Shown here piece after piece: positions 26,463 to 36,300 of a stretch of DNA of 55,084 nucleotides. Below the pieces are notes generated by a model that worked only from the letters and a program-made list of their open reading frames with translations, did no database searches and was not told where the DNA came from. Origin of the DNA: JAQIBY01 sp046546095. GTDB lineage: Bacteria; Bacteroidota; Bacteroidia; Bacteroidales; ML635J-15. The translations under genes were made by a program, and so were the position numbers. The DNA lies in NCBI GenBank assembly GCA_046546095.1, contig JBKGYK010000009.1, positions 1 through 55,084 of the forward strand. Reading direction: 5' to 3'. Each line of letters begins with the position of its first letter. Position 1 is the first letter of the stretch.

Positions 26463-28898
26463 TTATTTTAAAATGGTAACATTTCCTGTTTTTTCTTCAC
26501 TTTCCGGTGTTGTCTTAAAAATGTAATAATAGGTGCCGGAAGGTAACACTTCACCCTGAAATTTGCCATCCCAGGGGTCATTATAGCCTGTAGTCTCGTA
26601 GACGATATTTCCCCATTTATTAAACACCTGCAGCTTGCATTCCGGAAAGAGATATGCATTACGAATGACCCAGTTATCATTATATCCGTCGCCGTTGGGT
26701 GTGAATGATGATGGGATGCTGATGCAATCAATATCGTTTTTGGATACAATAACAGAGTCTGTTGCTTCGCATTCAAAAATATCTGTTACCGTCAGACTAT
26801 AGAGGCCTTCTGTTAAATCAGTAATTTCACTGTCCGTCGCCCCGGTGTTCCAGTTGTATTCGTATGCGCCGCTTCCTCCGATAACGAGTGCTTCGGCTGT
26901 CCCGTCTGACTGAGCTTCGCAACTTACAGGCGTGCTATATAGCTCAATTTTAATTTGACTGGGTTCGTAAAGTGTCATATCATCAAAGGCTTCACATCCG
27001 TTTTCGTCTGTTACGGTAAGCATATATTCCCCGGCGGGCAGATTTACCGGATTTGCATCTGTATTTCCATTTGACCAGTTGTAGCTGTAGCCGGGTTCGC
27101 CGCCTGAAACCTGTGATGTGATTGTACCTGTACTGGCCCCGTGACACTCGATGTCAGAACCGGACAGGCTCAGTTGAATTGGTTCAGGTTGAGTAAGGCT
27201 TACTGAAACTTCACTCCGGCAGTTGTTGGTGTCGGTTACCTCAAGCTGGTATTCTCCGGCACGTACGTCATGCAGGTCCTCCTGAATGCCGGCCAGAGCA
27301 TAATCAGGGTCGTACCACTGGTAGCGATAGGGCTCGGTTCCTCCTGAAACGGTCAGGTCAATAATCCCGTCATTTCCGCCAAAGCAGGAAATGTTGGTGG
27401 TAGAAAATGAAAATGACAAGGGGGCTGGTTCAGTGATGACTATAGAGTCAACGAACTCAGTATTATTGGCATCTGTCAGTGTGCAGAAATAAGTGCCTGC
27501 CTGTAAGTCGGTCAGGTAATCCAGTGTGCTCCCGTTTGACCACAGATAAGTATAAGGTTTTACACCTCCGGTAGCATGCAGGGTGATAGCACCATCGGAG
27601 CCGCCGTTGCAGTTTACATTCTCCTGGGTGTATGTGTATTCCAGTGCAGATAATGGTTGTTCAATGACAATACTTGCAGAAATCTGGCAACCGTTATTGT
27701 CAATTACGTCAACGCTGTATTCGCCTGCCGGAACATCCGGATTATCTTCAGAGCTTACACCGTTTGACCAGTTATAAGAATAAGGAGGAGTGCCTCCTTC
27801 AACATCCAGTTCAATCTGACCGTCGGAGGCCCCATAAGAAGTGGCATCTGTTCCGCTGATGCTGATTTCAAGAGCATCAGGACTGGTTACCGTAAAGGTT
27901 TCGGTCAAAGAACAGCCGTGGGCATCCGTTACCGTAAGAAAGTAATCATCCGCAATGAGATTTTCCAGCTCAGGTATATTATAACTCAGCATATAATCAG
28001 AGTTTGCCCAGTTGTAAGTATATGGTTCGGTTCCGCCGCTTACTGTAACTCCGGCAGTGCCATCAGTGTCTCCGTAGCAATCATTGTTTGTTGAATAACT
28101 TGTGAGAGACAGGGCGGGCGGGTTGCTGATATCTACGGATTGTGTCATGCTGCAGCCGTTGTTGTCAGTAATGCTGACAGTATAGGTGCCTGCGGGAACG
28201 TTGGTGAGATCCTGTGATGAGCTTCCGTTACTCCATGCATACGTGTAAAAAGGTGTTCCGCCCCATACATCTACATCCACAGATGCATCTGAGGCATCAT
28301 TACAGCTGATTTCGCTGTGTTCAATACTGCTGCCCAGGGCCTGAAATGGTTCGGTGACTTCTCCGGACAGGCTGGTGCTGCATCCATTGTCATCCGTGAT
28401 TGTAAGGCTGTATGTACCGGCTGGTACATTTTGCAGGTCAGCTGTGCTTTCCCCGTTATCCCATGCATAAGTGTAGGGTTCTGTACCACCATTCACACTG
28501 AGTTCCAGTGATCCGCTTGCATCTCCGTTACAATCAACGGCCGTGGAAGTGAGGCTGGCAAGTAAGGGGTCGGGTTCCGTGATATTGATGATGGCAATCC
28601 GGGAACAGCCGGTGAGGTTGTCAATTACTTCAACATCATAATAGCCTGCAGACAAATTGTTGATACTTGTTACGCCGGTTTCACCTGTTGACCAGGTAAT
28701 GCTGTAATCCCCACTGATGTCACTTATGGTAATGGTCGCACTGCCGTCATTCATGCCATTGCAGCTGACATGTGTTCCCGTTATTTCCAATGTATGACAT
28801 GGCGGGGGATTATCATTATCAATTCCTTTTACGCTCAGGCCTGCAAGTATCAGGAATAAGAAAAAACTCAACTTCATACTCATCTTTTCCATATTCAT
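26463..28898 (-). CDS. SprB-repeat adhesin with T9SS type B sorting domain (811 aa)
   Basis: After a signal peptide (MNMEKMSMKLSFFLFLILAG...) the protein is nine consecutive SprB-type repeats of about 75-85 residues with the pattern C-x-G-x-x-D-G ... GGTEPYTYAW-NG ... AGTYSLTITDDNGC, followed by a type B (CHU_C) sorting domain from about 735: SFTPNGDGYNDNWVIRNAY, WGNIVYE, PWDGKFQGEVLPSGTYYYIF. Known: SprB-family repeats form long surface adhesins in gliding Bacteroidota, moved or displayed by the T9SS. Each repeat carries a conserved Cys pair. It lies 2 bases after the larger adhesin and 40 bases before the preferred PorP/SprF start. Confidence 0.93.
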   Translation of the reverse strand: MNMEKMSMKLSFFLFLILAGLSVKGIDNDNPPPCHTLEITGTHVSCNGMNDGSATITISDISGDYSITWSTGETGVTSINNLSAGYYDVEVIDNLTGCSRIAIINITEPDPLLASLTSTAVDCNGDASGSLELSVNGGTEPYTYAWDNGESTADLQNVPAGTYSLTITDDNGCSTSLSGEVTEPFQALGSSIEHSEISCNDASDASVDVDVWGGTPFYTYAWSNGSSSQDLTNVPAGTYTVSITDNNGCSMTQSVDISNPPALSLTSYSTNNDCYGDTDGTAGVTVSGGTEPYTYNWANSDYMLSYNIPELENLIADDYFLTVTDAHGCSLTETFTVTSPDALEISISGTDATSYGASDGQIELDVEGGTPPYSYNWSNGVSSEDNPDVPAGEYSVDVIDNNGCQISASIVIEQPLSALEYTYTQENVNCNGGSDGAITLHATGGVKPYTYLWSNGSTLDYLTDLQAGTYFCTLTDANNTEFVDSIVITEPAPLSFSFSTTNISCFGGNDGIIDLTVSGGTEPYRYQWYDPDYALAGIQEDLHDVRAGEYQLEVTDTNNCRSEVSVSLTQPEPIQLSLSGSDIECHGASTGTITSQVSGGEPGYSYNWSNGNTDANPVNLPAGEYMLTVTDENGCEAFDDMTLYEPSQIKIELYSTPVSCEAQSDGTAEALVIGGSGAYEYNWNTGATDSEITDLTEGLYSLTVTDIFECEATDSVIVSKNDIDCISIPSSFTPNGDGYNDNWVIRNAYLFPECKLQVFNKWGNIVYETTGYNDPWDGKFQGEVLPSGTYYYIFKTTPESEEKTGNVTILK
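26720..28800 (-). repeat. nine SprB-type protein repeats
   Basis: Within the 811-residue adhesin, nine in-frame repeats of about 225-250 bases each recur. They diverge at DNA level and in protein keep GG-x-PY-x-Y-x-W and AG-x-Y-x-(L/V)-T-(I/V)-TD-x-NGC. Confidence 0.85.
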
Positions 28899-28900
28899 AG

Positions 28901-31900
28901 TTATCTAAGGATTGAAAGTGAACCTTTGTATGGTTCATCACCGTTATTCAAATTCACAACATAATAATAGGTGCCACTGGGCACATCTCTGCCATTGTAT
29001 TGCCCATCCCATGGAGTGTAACCACCATTGGCCTCCATAAGTAATCTGCCCTCCTGGGAATAAACCTGCACCAGTGCATTCGGGTAGGCTGTAATGTTTC
29101 TGATTACCCAGGTGTCATTATATCCGTCACCGTTTGGCGTGAAACTATTGGGGATGTAAAGGCATTCCGAGTTGTTTTCCGGTATTAGAATGTCAAGGAG
29201 TTTTTCGCAGTAGTTTCCGTCTGTGATCGTAAGTCCATAACTGCCGGAAGCCAGATTGTTGATGTTGGGGGTGTGTTGACCGCTTGACCATTCGTAATCA
29301 TATTCGCCGGTGCCGCCTGAAACACTTAACTCAATCGAAGCATCATCCTTGTCACGGCATGATTTGGGTTCCACTGTGTATTCTGTAATGATTTCAGGAA
29401 AGCTTTCTACTTGAACGCTCGTGTCCTGCTGGCAGTTCTGATTATCCGTGAGTGTAAAGTTATAGTGACCGGCAGTGACATCGGTAAGATTCTGGTTATT
29501 GCTGCCGTTGCTCCAGCTGTATGTGTACGGTTCAGTACCTCCGTCAATAATACTGGTTACATAGCCGTCCGAACCGCCATAACATGAAACAATTCCTGTC
29601 TCGAAACTGATATCAATAGCTTCCGGCTGGGCAATGCTGAATGTGTTGTATATTTTGCAATCGTTGTCGTCAACCAAAACAAAATTGTAGTTGCCGGCAG
29701 GAATGTCCTGGATGCTGTATAGCTCATTATTTATGAGATACTCATCATCATCCCATTGAATTGTGTAGGGCAGTGTACCTCCCTCGGCATTAATTTCGAT
29801 AAGACCATCCTCGTATCCAAAGCACGAGGCATCGGTGGTGGTCCATTCAGTTGTGAGCGGTGCATCCGGCTGGCGGATTTCGCCACCGGTGTAATGCAGA
29901 CAGTTATTGGCATCTGTTACTGTAAGTGTATATGTTCCGGCCGGCATATCTGTCAGGTTAGCGGAGCTGCTTCCATTGCTCCATTCATAAGTATATGGAG
30001 GGGTTCCGCCCATGGTCTCCACACTGATTTGTCCTGTGGAATCACCGTAGCAGAGGACTTCCTGCATACTTACCTCGCTGGTGAGTGGTGCGTCAGGCTG
30101 GTTTACCTCCGCTTCAAGAATATATGTACAGGCGTTATCATCTGTGATGGTAAGCGTGTAAGTACCTGCGGAGATATCAGTGATATTTTGTGTTGTTTCT
30201 CCGTTTGACCAGGCAAAACTGTAAGGTTCAGTACCGCCGGAAAGTATTGTTTCTATGGCGCCGTCACTGTTTCCGTGGCACAGTACATCGGTCACAATGG
30301 CTTCGGATTCAAAAGCGGGTGGTTCGTTGACTTCAATGCTTAATTCCACATCACAATCCTGCGCATCAGTGACAATGACAGTGTAATTTCCTGCATAAAT
30401 ATCAGATAGTACCGCTGAGCTTTCATTCAGCCAGATATCTTCTTCTTCACTATACCAGGCACAGGTATAAGGTGATGTGCCTCCGTTGATGTCAAGCGTG
30501 ATGCTGCCGGAATTTTCTCCGTGGCATTGAACATGGCTGACACTGTCAACAGCAGTAAGCGGATCTTCCGGTTCGAAAATATCGACACCATCTGAAATGG
30601 TACATCCATTGGCATCAGTGACGGTAAGGTCATAATAGCCTGAATATAAACTATCAATGGTGCTGCCTGTTTCTCCGTTTGACCAGTTGTATGAATAGGG
30701 TGTTATTCCACCTGTTACAACTGACTCTATGGAGCCTGTATTACTGCCCATGCAATCCACATCAGTGGTATTAAAGCTTAATTTAAGCTGTTCGGGCTGG
30801 CTGATGGTAAAGCTTTCTGTTAAACTGCAGCCATTGTTGTCGGTAATGGTGAGGGAGTAATCACCCACAGGCAGATTGTCTGCTGACTCACTGGTTTCTC
30901 CATGTGACCAGTTGTAGCTGTAAGGTGGTGTGCCTCCGGAAGTGATAATATTTATGCTCCCGTCATCACTGTTGTAGCAGGTTAAATCCTGCGGGTCTGC
31001 TTCTATGCTTACAGGATGCTCCGGTTGGTTTATTGTTACCGGTGCAAATTCCATGCAGCCATTGTCATCGTATACCGAAACATAATGTGTGCCGGCAGAT
31101 AAACCTGTTACGGTATGTGATGTTGAATGCGTGAAATTGCTTGATCCATTGCTCCAGTGATATGTGTATGGTGGCCTGCCATTGCTGACAGTGGCTGTTG
31201 CCTCACCGGTGCTTTCTCCGTAGCAGAGAACATCCACACCTGTGGCATCCACTGTAAATTTATTGGGTTCAAGAATAAAGGGGGTTTGATTTTCAAAGCT
31301 GTTGAAGCCTTCCATTTCCCAGGTGTTGTCAACCCAGTCATAAGAAATGTTGAATAAGTTGGGTTGTAGTTCAACAAGGGGTCCAAAACCGGCATCATAA
31401 CCGGGAAATACAACGGCAGGCGTGCAAAGATCACCGTCATAGCACCAGTCACATACGGGACAATACCATGGTCCGCAGGGTTTATATATCGGTATGCATA
31501 TTTCCGGAATCACGGTCATAGATTCAACGCCCACATTAAATGTCAGTGCTTCAAAGATAAAATCGAAGGCAATACTATCGTAAGTATGGTTTCGGAATTC
31601 ATTTTCCATATGAAATGATGGAACCACTTCCATGAAATCATAATTGCATGGAAAATCAATACGGATATTTTGACCGGGCATGTAATTGATAACCGAATCA
31701 TAATCAGATTCCAGTACAGAGCCGTTGGATGCATCAACAATTCTGTAATCTATTTTCGTCGGGAAATCCAGCTTTCCGTGCATTTCAGGTGTGAGTTCCA
31801 GATGTTGTTTGTTATGTAGACCCAATCCGAATCCGGCCTCCATAAGGGTATAGTTCAGGTAGAAAGGTCCGCTTGACCATGAATTACTGAGATTGGCAAA

Positions 31901-32725
31901 AAAGGCGGATACGTATGGAATATTTAAAGCAGCGATAAATGAGGGAACGGAAAAGTACATGTCAAAGTACTGGGATGAATTGGTATAATGCAAAACATTA
32001 TCGCCGGCAATATATGTGTTTGAATTCGGGCCTGTATTGCTGGGTAGATCCAGTGTAAGATTCATTACACCCCAGGGGTCGCTGTATGAGTAAGGAAATA
32101 TCGGATCAGACTGGTATATTTCTCCTTCGAGAAGGGATAAGCCGCTTTGACTGCTAAGCTCCACCAAATTGTATCGCTCAGTGTCAAGATCAATATCGAA
32201 AATGTCAAAATCAGTACAACCAAATGCACACAGTTCGGCGCTCATATTAAAGCCTATGCCCAGATCCAGCCACAGACTGGCATTGATATCATAGGTTGAG
32301 GGTACAATTTCTGAATCTGTGCTGTTGGGATGCCAGTCGGTATTGATGACTATTTCATCACCAGCCTGAAAAGCATCTACCGAAGGATGTTCAATATTCA
32401 TGACAGCATCATAATCAATGGATACCTCTTCTGTACCAAAGTTAATGCTGATGCCGGAGCCCATTTCGCCCCAGGTTCCTGCAGTTACTTCTGCGCCAAA
32501 TTCCTCGCCCGCAATGCTGGTAATACTGCCAAAAGTTCCGCCCTCGTTCCAGTCGAAACCAAAAAACTCGTTTTCTACCTCAAAAATCCCCGTTGTCCCG
32601 GGCTGCCATAGGTTTTGACCGCTGGTCTGATAGGGTGTATGATAGGGTACTATATCGGTCTGCCCGTAAACTGTGCTGCAAATCAGCAGAAAAACAAAAG
32701 ATATAAATATTTCAGCTCTTTTCAT
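28901..32725 (-). CDS. large SprB-repeat adhesin with T9SS type B sorting domain and novel N-terminal region (1,274 aa)
   Basis: The protein has a signal peptide (MKRAEIFISFVFLLICSTVYGQ), then about 465 residues of unrecognised beta-rich sequence, then nine SprB-type repeats (about 490-1190), then a type B sorting domain (SFTPNGDGYNDTWVIRNITA ... PWDGQYNGRDVPSGTYYYVV). The N-terminal region ends with a cluster of six cysteines within 25 residues (KPCGPWYCPVCDWCYDG and flanks) just before the repeats. The N-terminal region probably forms the distal binding head on a SprB stalk; its ligand is unknown. The gene starts 2 bases after the small exported protein at 32728 and ends 2 bases before the second adhesin, so all are one operon. 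Confidence 0.92.
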   Translation of the reverse strand: MKRAEIFISFVFLLICSTVYGQTDIVPYHTPYQTSGQNLWQPGTTGIFEVENEFFGFDWNEGGTFGSITSIAGEEFGAEVTAGTWGEMGSGISINFGTEEVSIDYDAVMNIEHPSVDAFQAGDEIVINTDWHPNSTDSEIVPSTYDINASLWLDLGIGFNMSAELCAFGCTDFDIFDIDLDTERYNLVELSSQSGLSLLEGEIYQSDPIFPYSYSDPWGVMNLTLDLPSNTGPNSNTYIAGDNVLHYTNSSQYFDMYFSVPSFIAALNIPYVSAFFANLSNSWSSGPFYLNYTLMEAGFGLGLHNKQHLELTPEMHGKLDFPTKIDYRIVDASNGSVLESDYDSVINYMPGQNIRIDFPCNYDFMEVVPSFHMENEFRNHTYDSIAFDFIFEALTFNVGVESMTVIPEICIPIYKPCGPWYCPVCDWCYDGDLCTPAVVFPGYDAGFGPLVELQPNLFNISYDWVDNTWEMEGFNSFENQTPFILEPNKFTVDATGVDVLCYGESTGEATATVSNGRPPYTYHWSNGSSNFTHSTSHTVTGLSAGTHYVSVYDDNGCMEFAPVTINQPEHPVSIEADPQDLTCYNSDDGSINIITSGGTPPYSYNWSHGETSESADNLPVGDYSLTITDNNGCSLTESFTISQPEQLKLSFNTTDVDCMGSNTGSIESVVTGGITPYSYNWSNGETGSTIDSLYSGYYDLTVTDANGCTISDGVDIFEPEDPLTAVDSVSHVQCHGENSGSITLDINGGTSPYTCAWYSEEEDIWLNESSAVLSDIYAGNYTVIVTDAQDCDVELSIEVNEPPAFESEAIVTDVLCHGNSDGAIETILSGGTEPYSFAWSNGETTQNITDISAGTYTLTITDDNACTYILEAEVNQPDAPLTSEVSMQEVLCYGDSTGQISVETMGGTPPYTYEWSNGSSSANLTDMPAGTYTLTVTDANNCLHYTGGEIRQPDAPLTTEWTTTDASCFGYEDGLIEINAEGGTLPYTIQWDDDEYLINNELYSIQDIPAGNYNFVLVDDNDCKIYNTFSIAQPEAIDISFETGIVSCYGGSDGYVTSIIDGGTEPYTYSWSNGSNNQNLTDVTAGHYNFTLTDNQNCQQDTSVQVESFPEIITEYTVEPKSCRDKDDASIELSVSGGTGEYDYEWSSGQHTPNINNLASGSYGLTITDGNYCEKLLDILIPENNSECLYIPNSFTPNGDGYNDTWVIRNITAYPNALVQVYSQEGRLLMEANGGYTPWDGQYNGRDVPSGTYYYVVNLNNGDEPYKGSLSILR
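29165..31265 (-). repeat. nine SprB-type protein repeats
   Basis: Nine in-frame repeats of about 230-250 bases within the 1,274-residue adhesin. Two adjacent ones (around 29850-30330) share the phrase NQPDAPLT or RQPDAPLT, suggesting more recent duplication than the others. Confidence 0.85.
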
Positions 32726-32727
32726 GC

Positions 32728-33270
32728 TTATTGGAATTTAACGGTCCGAAAGCTTTCCATAATGACTTTTCTTAATAAGGAGTCGAACCCCTTGGGATAA
32801 TTGGCTTGTAAAAATATCGTCTTATTATAACTTCCGGTGAAAAACATTATCCGGATAACTTCTACATCTTTTGTCTTGAATTCAACAAAATAAAACTTTG
32901 CAGGCATTCCTTCATACGTCTTACTTTCTTCCTGCCCGACCAGCTTAACCCCCTGACCGCTCAGCTGATCCTGTGTCAGACTGTCTGATGAAAGTGCATA
33001 GGGTGTTTGCTCCATTTCATAACCAACTATGCTCGAGGCTGTGCCGGTATGCATGTATCCATTGATGTCCTCATTGCTGAATTCCTTGAAATGTTTGGGT
33101 AATCTCAGGCTGATCGAAGTGTTTTTGAAACTGCTTTCCGTTTTCTCAAGATCGTTTCTTACAAAATCAGAATATGCAAGAGAATCTTTTTGATTCGCCT
33201 GTGAAAAAACCGCTCCCCCATGGAGCATTAGTGTAAGCAATACAACAATTAATACCTTTGGGCTCTTCAT
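32728..33270 (-). CDS. small periplasmic protein, PsbP/DcrB-like shape
   Basis: The 180-residue protein has a signal peptide (MKSPKVLIVVLLTLMLHGGAVFSQ) and a mature domain of about 150 residues with the strand pattern ISLRLPKHF ... FYFVEFKTKD ... VIRIMFFTGSYNKTIFLQANY, ending in a helix-strand (KVIMESFRTVKF). This layout recalls the PsbP/DcrB-like fold, but identity is too low to be sure. It is the first gene of the operon with two type B adhesins, PorP/SprF and OmpA (2-base gap downstream), so it may assist their export or be a periplasmic accessory factor. No enzymatic motif is visible. Confidence 0.65.
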   Translation of the reverse strand: MKSPKVLIVVLLTLMLHGGAVFSQANQKDSLAYSDFVRNDLEKTESSFKNTSISLRLPKHFKEFSNEDINGYMHTGTASSIVGYEMEQTPYALSSDSLTQDQLSGQGVKLVGQEESKTYEGMPAKFYFVEFKTKDVEVIRIMFFTGSYNKTIFLQANYPKGFDSLLRKVIMESFRTVKFQ

Positions 33271-33299
33271 GAATTAGTCTGGTTATTTAGTAACTTTTG

Positions 33300-33307
33300 C
33301 AAAAATA
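33300..33307 (-). promoter_or_regulatory. possible -7 element for the type B adhesin operon
   Basis: The minus strand reads TATTTTTG, matching TAnnTTTG, 29 bases before ATG 33270. It is in a 100-base divergent promoter gap; a matching -33 element is not evident. Confidence 0.35.
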
Positions 33308-33341
33308 GGAAAAAATAATAAAGATATTAAATAAAAATGTC

Positions 33342-33349
33342 TATTTTTG
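33342..33349 (+). promoter_or_regulatory. possible -7 element for the 2,662-residue protein gene
   Basis: The plus strand reads TATTTTTG 21 bases before the preferred ATG at 33371. The sequence upstream is A/T-only and has no clear TTTG at -33. Confidence 0.35.
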
Positions 33350-33370
33350 AAAAAAAATATTCAGATTAAG

Positions 33371-36300
33371 ATGGGAAACAAACTTTTATCATTAATGTTG
33401 CTGCTGATTATTGGGGGCAACCTGTATGCGGATGACTATTACTGGGTGAATAATGGTGGAGACTGGACAGATTACCAAAATCATTGGTCAACAAGTTCAG
33501 GTGATACAAGCAATATGCACAATTCCCTGCCCGGACCGGGTGATAATGTGTATTTTGATGCCAATTCGTTCAGCCAAAACAGTGAAATGGTTGTTCTTGA
33601 TACCAATTTTGTCAGTCTTACTTCATTAAACTGGGCTGGTGTTGCATTTGAACCGGAATTTTTGTCACAATCTGAGGATACACTTGTAATACAGCAATCC
33701 CTTATACTTAGTCCGGATATGGAATACAATCATTTCGGACCTACATTCTTCGAGGCGCCTGTCTCAAGCGTTGCCTCTTTTGAAAGTGCCGGCCACGAAA
33801 TTGTCGGTGATGTGTATTTTGATATTGCAGATGGAACCATTGGATTGCCTTCCGGTATCAATATGCCACAGAATAATTTATACCTGCTTGCCGGAACACT
33901 CAACGCCAATAATGAGGAGCTTAGGTTTAAAGCATTCAATGGTGACAAAGATGTGCCGGTTGATATTACAGGTACACCGGCCATCACCAACGCTGACACC
34001 ATACGGTGTAATCAGGCTTTTTATTTGCATGACAATATGAACGTAGCTTCTCTGGATGCTATGCTTTTTATGAACCTGCAGTCGTCCGATTCCTGTTATA
34101 TTTCGTTTTCCGATAATCTGACAGCTTTGGATGTCAGATTAAACGGGAACAAGAAATTATTCATGCAGGGACCTGTAAAAACCACAGGAAATCTGAATCT
34201 TGATTTTTCAGGAAGCTTCTATACCAACAATTATGACCTGACATGTGATACACTTAAATCAAATACATCCCTTGCCAGAACATTCAATGCGGGCAGCTCG
34301 AAAATCAGCCTTACTGCATTTATGGTCGACGGCAACGGACTTACACTGGAATCATCCAATGCCGTGCTGAGTTTTGCCGGTGGCAGTGAATACATATATA
34401 AATCAGGAAACCTGAATGCATCTTATGCAAAATTTGCTGTTGACGATGCCCGTGATATATTCGTGCAGTCATCATTTGCAACCGATAGCCTGAAACTTGC
34501 GACCGGCTCCGGATTTATTGTAAAACAAGGCACAACTGTTGATATCAATGGCCTGCTTGCCAACGGAACCTGTGGCGAGTACATCCACGTCCGAAGCTAT
34601 TGCCAGGATGATATGTATGTCTGGCCGGATGAAAATTGTATAAGCCAAATGCCCGTAATCAATGCATCTGCTGACGTAACAGCAAATTATCTGAAAATAG
34701 GATTTGTGAAGGCTCAGAACGCTACCCTTACAGCCAATAATTCATACGCTCAAGGCAATACAGACGGATGGACAATTAACGAGCCCGCACAAAGTGACAC
34801 ATTATACTGGATTGGCAATACTGGTTACTGGCACGATGCTGCCAATTGGTCTGATGCCTCAGGTGGTACACCCCAGACTTGCGTGCCAAATCCCGAAAGC
34901 CTTGTGGTTTTTGATGATGCCTCCTTTGCATCGGATGGCGATACAGTAAAATTAACCAAAACTGCTTATTGCAGAGCTGTTACCTGGGCTGATGTTACAC
35001 ACAATGTCATATGGGATGGCAATGCCGATCTGAATATTCAGGACAGCCTGGAGCTGAATGCCGGCCTGCAGGCAGATTATCATGGAGATATTTTGTTTTC
35101 AACCAATCAGCCCTCTGATACTTTTGATATTTATACCCACGGGGTAAATCTGAATTCAAATCTTGTATTCAATGGCGATGCAAGCTGGCGTTTTAATGAC
35201 GGCCTTATCTCTACAGAAAACCTTATTCTGAACGATGGAAATCTCATCCTGGAAAACCAGACCGTTTCATGTGCCCGTTTTTATGCAGATACCGATAATG
35301 GAAGAAATCTGAATCTTAAGAAAGCCGATGTTACTCTAACTGGTGATAATCAGGCATGGCTTGTAAATCCTGCAAATCTGACTTTTACCGCAGATAGTTC
35401 ATCACTTGTGCTGCAAAGCAGCAACGGATTGTTGCAAAAATTTGAAGGCGGTGATTTGAATTATCATGATTTGATTGCATTAACTGAAGAAACAGAATTG
35501 ACAGGTAGCAATAGCTTTAATCTGATATCACTGCAACCAGGCAATACTTTTTGGCTTGAGCCGCTTTCGGTGACCCAAACAGATTCTCTGATTGCCAATG
35601 GTAGCTGTGACCAGCAAATAATTATCAGCAGTACCAACATTACCGATACAGTACAGTTTGTAAAGACCGGTTTTGATACATTGCAGGTGAACTCTGTCTT
35701 GTTGAAAAATGTTACAGCAGATACCACTGGCTCTGTCTATTATGAAGCTGTTGCTTCAGATTCCGCAGGCATTGTTAACGGATGGGAGTTTACCGGTTCA
35801 ACAGCCGGCAAAACATATTACTGGCTTGGTAACAATAGCCAGTGGAGCGATGTTGCCAACTGGGAAGTGGACGGAAATCCCGCTACTTGCCTGCCCGGCC
35901 TGAAGGATACTGTGGTGATTGATTCAGCCCACCTGGCAATTGCTTCAGATACCATACTTATCAATATCGACAAAATGGCTTATTGCTATTTTCTTGATGC
36001 CTCTGATACAGCCTCAATTCCGGTACACATGACCTTTAATCATGAATTGGTCAGTAAAACCGGTGTTGATTTGCATAATGTGGAAATGATGTATCCGGAA
36101 AATCTCAGCATGAACTCACTTTTTGATGTTGAGCACGGGCTGAGAATTATGCCTGACCAAAACAATGCCACAATTTCAACCGATAGTGCATCCCTTAGGG
36201 TTAAGCTTTTCATCAATCCCTATCATCCTGATGATACGGTTTTTCTGGAAACAGACATTCATTTTTCCGAACTTGCCGGAATCAATGTGGTTTCAGGTAC

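Noticed and set aside
26720..31265. Tandem repeats as a CRISPR array or DNA satellite
   Set aside because: The repeat unit is about 230 bases, stays in frame, diverges at DNA level and encodes SprB protein repeats.
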